From Prevotella sp. oral taxon 475 (GTDB taxonomy: Bacteria > Bacteroidota > Bacteroidia > Bacteroidales > Bacteroidaceae), in contig NZ_CP072334.1 in assembly GCF_018127805.1 (NCBI RefSeq), positions 2,086,001 to 2,150,000 of the forward strand: a DNA stretch of 64,000 nt. The letters are read 5' to 3'. How positions within the stretch are numbered: the first letter of the stretch is position 1; each line of letters opens with the position of its first letter. The notes beneath the pieces are model-generated. The model was not told the origin of the DNA. It was given only the letters and a program-made list of their open reading frames with translations, and searched no databases. The position numbers were made by a program, and so were the translations under genes. This document shows, piece after piece, positions 59,671-64,000 of this stretch.

Positions 59671-61506
59671 ATGAAACACCACTTCCTACTCCGCACCATC
59701 CTCTCTGCCACCGTCGTGCTCACGGCCGCCGGTTGCTACGACCTCGACGAACTGAGCCGAAGTCCTTACGAACTGCCCGACAAAGGCTCCTCCTCGCAAG
59801 AGAAACCCAAGGTAGAGGATAACACCAAATACGCCGACATCAACATCGACTTCGTCATCAGCAAAGAAGATTCGGCCGAACTCAAGACCAAACTCACCGA
59901 CGCCCCCTCGCGCTTCCGCAACTTCCTTTACGAGGGCTACTACAACGACTACCAGCTCACCACCAACCTCACCCACGACATCTACGGCGGATTCGTCGCC
60001 AACAACCAACCCAAGCACGCCGGAAAAGCCCCCGACTACAACTACAGCGACGGATGGTCGGGCACCCGCTGGCGGCACTTCTACGACGAGCGAACCGGCG
60101 AATACCGCGACCTCCTGCGCGCCTTCAAGTTCAACCCCACCCCCGCGCGCTACCGCAACATGTTCTACATCACCCGCATCTACTACGTCTTCCTGGCCCT
60201 GGCCAACACCGACACCTACGGAGCCATGCCCTTCCGCGAGTACGTTCGTGCCCGCGTGCCGCAGACCAACAACGTGGCCTACGACACCCAGGCCCAAGTT
60301 TACGACGCCATGTTCCGCCTCCTCGAGCAAGCCACCGACAGCATCAACCCCGAAGACGCCACCCAATATAAAATCGACCGCGACGACATCTGCTACTTCG
60401 GCGACACCTACAAGTGGCTCCGCTTCGCCAACACCCTCCGTCTTCGCATGGCGCTGCGCATCTCCAACATCGACCCCGCCCGCGCAAAAACCGAAGCCGA
60501 AGCAGCCCTCAACAATCGGTACGGCCTCATGACCAGCAACGCCGATAACATGCAAACCGTACCCAAATACGCCCCGGCCGCCCTTGGCGGAATGGATGCC
60601 GGCGGAAGCGAAAACGCCCTGGCCATGTGCAGCGTAGCCTTCAACGGCGAAAGCGTCATGAGCTACGACCTCGAACAATACTACCGCAACCTCAGCACCG
60701 GCGGCGGAACCTACCGCATCAAAACCGGGCGCACCAGCTACCAAACCAAAACCATCGATCCCCGTTGCCTCGTCTGCTGGTATCGCGGCGGAATGACCAG
60801 CCTCACCCTGGCCGACTCCAAAGAAAGCCTCCGCGACGACTTCCGCGGCTGCCACCGAGGCGCACAAGCCCCCGACATCTCCATGAGCACCCTGGCCTAC
60901 AGCCTCACCCGAACCCACGCCAAACCCAACTCGCGCGACCTCGACCCCAACTACTGGTTCAACTACGCCCGGCCCACCGTTTGGCTCAGCTACGCCGAAA
61001 GCCTCTTCCTCAAAGCCGAAGCCGTTCTGCGCGGATGGACGGCCGAAGGCCTCAAGCTCAGCGTCGAAGAATACTTCCGCGCCGGCATCCAAGCCTCGAT
61101 GGACTATTACATGATTCCGCAGCCCTCGGCCCAGTCCTACATCAACGGGCTCAAGTCGCTCACCTCGGGAACCTTCACCAGCGGCAACCGCGAGCAAATC
61201 CTCGAAGCCATCATCACTCAAAAATGGATGGCCCTCTTCCCCAACGGCAACGAAGCCTGGGCCGAATTCCGCCGCACCGATTACCCCCGCCTCGAAAACC
61301 AACTCACCAACCGATCCGGAGGCGACATCCCCGAGGGAAAGACCATCAAGCGCATCTACTATCCCAACTCCGAGAACAGTAACCGACAATTCAGCCAGAA
61401 CCCCGATCTGGTCAAATCCAATCGGCAGTCCGCCCGCCTCTGGTGGGACGTAGCCGACACCAACGACGATGCCGGGCAACATCTACAGCCCAACAACTTC
61501 CGATAA
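59671..61506 (+). CDS. SusD/RagB-family outer-membrane lipoprotein
   Basis: A 611-residue surface lipoprotein. I start it at the ATG at 59671; the signal peptide ends in the lipobox LTAAGCYD. The mature protein follows the SusD-like fold (SusD-like_2 type): WRHFYDERTGEYRDLLRAF, IYYVFLALANTDTYGAMPF, DIC-type TPR helices and a C-terminal ITQKWMALFPNGNEAWAEFRRTDYPRL. It covers the SusC barrel and binds the substrate. Codons end almost always in C, giving a much higher GC3 than neighbouring genes; the reverse strand is consequently open over the entire length, but that frame is a shadow. Confidence 0.92.
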   Translation: MKHHFLLRTILSATVVLTAAGCYDLDELSRSPYELPDKGSSSQEKPKVEDNTKYADINIDFVISKEDSAELKTKLTDAPSRFRNFLYEGYYNDYQLTTNLTHDIYGGFVANNQPKHAGKAPDYNYSDGWSGTRWRHFYDERTGEYRDLLRAFKFNPTPARYRNMFYITRIYYVFLALANTDTYGAMPFREYVRARVPQTNNVAYDTQAQVYDAMFRLLEQATDSINPEDATQYKIDRDDICYFGDTYKWLRFANTLRLRMALRISNIDPARAKTEAEAALNNRYGLMTSNADNMQTVPKYAPAALGGMDAGGSENALAMCSVAFNGESVMSYDLEQYYRNLSTGGGTYRIKTGRTSYQTKTIDPRCLVCWYRGGMTSLTLADSKESLRDDFRGCHRGAQAPDISMSTLAYSLTRTHAKPNSRDLDPNYWFNYARPTVWLSYAESLFLKAEAVLRGWTAEGLKLSVEEYFRAGIQASMDYYMIPQPSAQSYINGLKSLTSGTFTSGNREQILEAIITQKWMALFPNGNEAWAEFRRTDYPRLENQLTNRSGGDIPEGKTIKRIYYPNSENSNRQFSQNPDLVKSNRQSARLWWDVADTNDDAGQHLQPNNFR

Positions 61507-61559
61507 ATCATCACCCACCTCGTGAACGGAACCACCGCATCGCGGTCCGTCTATCTCCC

Positions 61560-61602
61560 GGCAGGGTGAAGAGTCATCGCTCTTCACCCTGCCTCGATTT
61601 TA
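61560..61602 (+). terminator. Terminator after susD
   Basis: GGCAGGGTGAAGAG and CTCTTCACCCTGCC form a perfect 14-bp stem, 6-nt loop, followed by TCGATTTT. Confidence 0.9.
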
Positions 61603-61700
61603 TAGGTGAGAAACACCACCCCCACCATCTGTCCCTCTCCCTTATGATAAGAATAAAGATTTTTCTTTCGCTTTTCCCCTCTCCCATCACATTCCCATGC

Positions 61701-62012
61701 TTCCGCGCCGCGCAGAACCTGCTTCACAGTCTGTTCACCCGATTCCGCGCCGCGCAGAACCTACTCCACAGTCTGCCCACCCGCTTCCGCACCGCGCAGA
61801 ACCTATTCCACAGTCTGCCCACCCGCTTCCGCGCCGCGCGGAACCTACTCCGCAGTCTGCCCACCCGCTTCCGCGCCGCGCAGAACCTACTCCACAGTCT
61901 GCCCACCTACTTCTGCGCCGCGCGGAACCTATTCCACAGTCTGTCCACCTACTTCCGCGCCGCGCGGAACCTATTCCGCAGTCTGCCCACCCGCTTCCGC
62001 GCCGCGCGGAAG
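61701..62012. repeat. 42-bp minisatellite, 7.4 copies
   Basis: A 42-bp unit starting TTCCGCGCCGCGCAGAACC repeats from 61701; seven full copies run to 61994 and a partial one to 62012. Units differ at about one in ten positions. Since 42 is a multiple of 3 the frames stay open: on the plus strand one frame reads RAAQNLLHSLPTRF per unit (from an ATG at 61644), another PRRAEPTPQSAHPL (from 61697). Neither has a promoter or a family match, so I do not call a gene. Confidence 0.85.
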
Positions 62013-62182
62013 CAGGAGAAGAACAAGCGAAAATAGAAAAATGAAGTGCAATAAGATTTTTTAACGCAAAAACACTTGACACGACTCCGTTTATTGCCTA
62101 AATTCGCAAAGTCTATCATCCGCAACACAATGCTGCGCCTGAAACACACTCTCATCAAATACCTCAACAAAACCCAATAGCT

Positions 62183-63184
62183 ATGAACGAGAAAGATCTA
62201 CTCAAAATGGTGATCATTGAACGTTGCAGCTACAAGCATTTCTCCAATGCGCTCCATGTGCAATATCATCGCGAGGCCTACCAACTCATTTCTGCTATCG
62301 ATAAGAAGAAACTCCATCTTACGGATGGCCTTCTGCAATTATGGAAAAACCATATCGACTTAGAAATACAGCAAAACAATGAAGCTACTGGTTCTGTCCA
62401 CACCGCTAAAATGGCTTCGATCGATGCCGAGCGTGATAAAGTGCTCGTGCACCTCTTCGGCTTGGTGCGCGCCATGATCTCCTCGCCCGAGAAGAGCCTC
62501 AGCGAAGCGGCCCAGCAGGTGCACATCATCTTCAAACCCTACTACGGTATTCATCGCGAGGGTTGTGAAGCCGAAAGCGGCCACATCGTCGGACTGCTGG
62601 AAGACACCCGCAAATGCCAGGCCGAACTCACGACGCTGGGGCTGGCACCCGTCATCGGAAAGCTCCGCGACTTGAATCAAGACTATGAACGAATAAGCGC
62701 GATACGCCGAAAAGAAATCGCTCAAGCCATTCTGCCCAGTGCTTCACAGGTTCGGCCCGATACCGACAAAGCTTTCGAGTGCGTTTGTCAGCATATACAA
62801 GCCGCCTACCTCTATGCCGCCACGGCAGACGACGAAAAACTCATTGCCGACATGGTGGCCCACCTCAACCAAACCTCGGCCGACTTTAATACCACCTATC
62901 GCGCCAGTGTGGCTCACCGAAAAATCGCGGCAAAAAAGAAGCCTCAAGGCGAGAAAAAGAAACCCCAGGAGGCTGCGCCCGATGCCCAGGAGTGGCGCAA
63001 GGCTCTTGAGCCGTTGCTCCGTCAGTATGAAGAGGAGAATGGCTTCTCGCCCGGCGCGCTGGCCTTAACCGGTCAGCAGAAAATCACTCCGCAGGGCGTG
63101 GCCTATGAGCTGAGCGTCAAAGACACGGGGCAAACGCTGTGGGTGGTTCAGAAAGAAGACCGAATATGTCGATATACAGATTAG
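62183..63184 (+). CDS. Conserved hypothetical protein (DUF6261-like)
   Basis: A 333-residue cytoplasmic protein, almost wholly helical. Residues 1-240 contain long helices (CSYKHFSNALHVQYHREAYQLI, KVLVHLFGLVRAMISSPEKSLSEAA, LRDLNQDYERISAIRRKE). A Lys-rich linker at about 250-265 precedes a small C-terminal domain with TGQQKITPQGVAYELSV. I recall it as a Bacteroidetes-only family (DUF6261) of unknown function; it usually occurs in several copies per genome. It stands alone between the minisatellite and a terminator. Confidence 0.7.
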   Translation: MNEKDLLKMVIIERCSYKHFSNALHVQYHREAYQLISAIDKKKLHLTDGLLQLWKNHIDLEIQQNNEATGSVHTAKMASIDAERDKVLVHLFGLVRAMISSPEKSLSEAAQQVHIIFKPYYGIHREGCEAESGHIVGLLEDTRKCQAELTTLGLAPVIGKLRDLNQDYERISAIRRKEIAQAILPSASQVRPDTDKAFECVCQHIQAAYLYAATADDEKLIADMVAHLNQTSADFNTTYRASVAHRKIAAKKKPQGEKKKPQEAAPDAQEWRKALEPLLRQYEEENGFSPGALALTGQQKITPQGVAYELSVKDTGQTLWVVQKEDRICRYTD

Positions 63185-63387
63185 ATTTATAATTGCATTT
63201 AGGTTCCTCTCATCTGTATCCGTGTCGACATCAAAGGATGCAGGTTGGCTCTGCTGCCGCGAGGCAGCGAGAGGAATAGTCACAGCGATTGAGCGCAATC
63301 GCACGACACAGGGAGAAGAGCCCAGCTCGGCTTTATCCGTTTGAATTCGATTAAAATATAGCCTAAGAGCTGTCTACCTGTGCCACT
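63185..63387. other. Gene-free spacer
   Basis: About 200 bp between the hypothetical gene and its likely terminator; no gene is seen. Confidence 0.5.
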
Positions 63388-63435
63388 GGCGGGAGAGCGA
63401 CTTTGAAAAGAAGTTGCTCTCCCGCCTCCTTTTGT
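63388..63435 (+). terminator. Terminator (rightward)
   Basis: GGCGGGAGAGC and GCTCTCCCGCC, 17-nt loop, followed by TCCTTTTG. Confidence 0.85.
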
Positions 63436-63452
63436 TGAGCGGCATGCCGCAC

Positions 63453-63487
63453 AAAAAAAAGCCGCATCTGCATCCCGCAGACACGGC
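63453..63487 (-). terminator. Terminator of alaS
   Basis: On the minus strand GCCGTGTCTGC and GCAGATGCGGC form a stem (one mismatch), followed by eight T. Confidence 0.85.
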
Positions 63488-63513
63488 TTCCATCCATGAT
63501 TGAATTTAAAGTA

Positions 63514-64000
63514 TTATGAAAGATGTAAAATTTCTTCGATGGCTTTGTCTACCGCAGCCGGCAGAGCGTCGAGGTCTTTGCCGCCAGCTGTGGCATAATG
63601 AGGCTGACCGCCTCCGCCACCCCGGATGAGCTTGGCTGCCTCGCGCACGATGGTTCCGGCGTTGAGCTGATGGGCCTTGACGACGTCGTCGCTGAGCATG
63701 ATGCTGAGCAGAGGTTTCTCGCCGGCCGTCGAACCGATGACGCACACCAATTGCTGGGGCATGGCCTCGCGCAGTTTGAAGACGAGGTTTTTGGCCTGGT
63801 CGGCTTCGATGGGCAGAACGGCTTTCACCACCCGCAGCTCGCCCACCGTCTGGGCATGTTCCAGGAGCTGGGCCTTGAGACGTTCCACAGCCTGGGCCGA
63901 AAGGCGTTCGAGGTCTTTGCGCATGGCGTCGTGCTCTTGGATGTAGCGTTCCACCACTGCCTTCAGGTCTTTGGCATTGTTGAAGAAGCTGCGCACATCG
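63514..64000 (-). CDS. alaS: Alanyl-tRNA synthetase, C-terminal part (cut by window edge)
   Basis: The last about 162 residues of AlaRS; the rest lies beyond the right edge and the frame is open to base 64000. The segment covers the end of the coiled coil (DLERLSAQAVERLKAQLLEHA) and the DHHA1 C-Ala domain with the diagnostic GGGGGQPHYATAGGK motif near the end. The enzyme charges tRNA-Ala; this domain helps recognise the tRNA and supports editing. Confidence 0.95.
   Translation of the reverse strand, partial: DVRSFFNNAKDLKAVVERYIQEHDAMRKDLERLSAQAVERLKAQLLEHAQTVGELRVVKAVLPIEADQAKNLVFKLREAMPQQLVCVIGSTAGEKPLLSIMLSDDVVKAHQLNAGTIVREAAKLIRGGGGGQPHYATAGGKDLDALPAAVDKAIEEILHLS

Noticed and set aside
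59686..61482. A 598-codon minus-strand frame opposite the SusD-like gene, rich in Gly and Val
   Set aside because: It results from the very high C content at third codon positions of susD; no signal peptide, promoter or family pattern.
61644..62036. A 130-codon repeat protein (RAAQNLLHSLPTRF units)
   Set aside because: Several frames over the minisatellite are equally open and none has a promoter, signal or family support; listed only as a repeat.

Overview
The window looks like chromosome from a member of the Prevotellaceae (Bacteroidales). Evidence: promoters of the Bacteroidetes type (TTTG, about 19-20 bp, TAnnTTTG) before many genes, a gldH lipoprotein gene, a SusC/SusD pair behind an ECF sigma factor and a FecR anti-sigma factor, Bacteroidetes-type HU variants and CarboxypepD_reg TonB receptors. 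Genus and species cannot be fixed from the sequence alone.

Layout. (1) 1-9.3 kb: one side of an integrated mobilizable-transposon-like element, with a primase (cut by the window edge), a VapE-type ATPase, two small helix-turn-helix proteins, a TonB-dependent receptor that looks like cargo, and two tandem tyrosine recombinases with a third small gene. (2) 9.4-27.6 kb: core chromosome: metF-holB-ricT-gldH, mutL, an OmpA-family protein, asnS, an rRNA pseudouridine synthase with a long Gly-Tyr-Gln-Pro-Arg repeat arm, purB, three tRNAs (Val, Gly, Leu), a TPR lipoprotein, a thioredoxin-fold lipoprotein without CxxC, and comM. (3) 27.6-32.1 kb: a 34-codon small gene preceded by four TTGA-N6-TCAA palindromes, a FetAB-like ABC transporter, a sugar MFS permease, a PIN toxin/antitoxin-like pair and an HU protein. 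(4) 32.1-38.4 kb: a degraded accessory patch with structured dispersed repeats, an IS3-family element, an HU-like gene, a possible GIY-YIG protein, the remnant of a conjugative-element methylase/helicase fused to a beheaded lipoprotein gene, and long gene-poor stretches. (5) 38.4-53.7 kb: core metabolism: FKBP isomerase, glyS, recA, carboxynorspermidine synthase, a GH20 hexosaminidase, a PCMD-type secreted protein, etfBA plus acyl-CoA dehydrogenase, and meso-diaminopimelate dehydrogenase. (6) 54.4-64 kb: ECF sigma, FecR, SusC and SusD, a 42-bp minisatellite, a hypothetical gene and the 3' part of alaS.

The most interesting signals are outside the genes. A short motif, CTTAGCTTTTG, occurs in phased arrays (22-bp grid, with inverted copies at conserved 18/26-bp offsets) in all four divergent intergenic regions of the core chromosome. 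There is also a 41-bp-phased ATAAATTATT array after the ompA gene, 10-bp-phased TTCCC iterons before the HTH operon, a 22-bp-phased GTATATAC array before an HU-like gene, a dispersed repeat with a compensatory stem change, and the set of FNR/CRP-like palindromes before the small gene. Functions for these are inference only.
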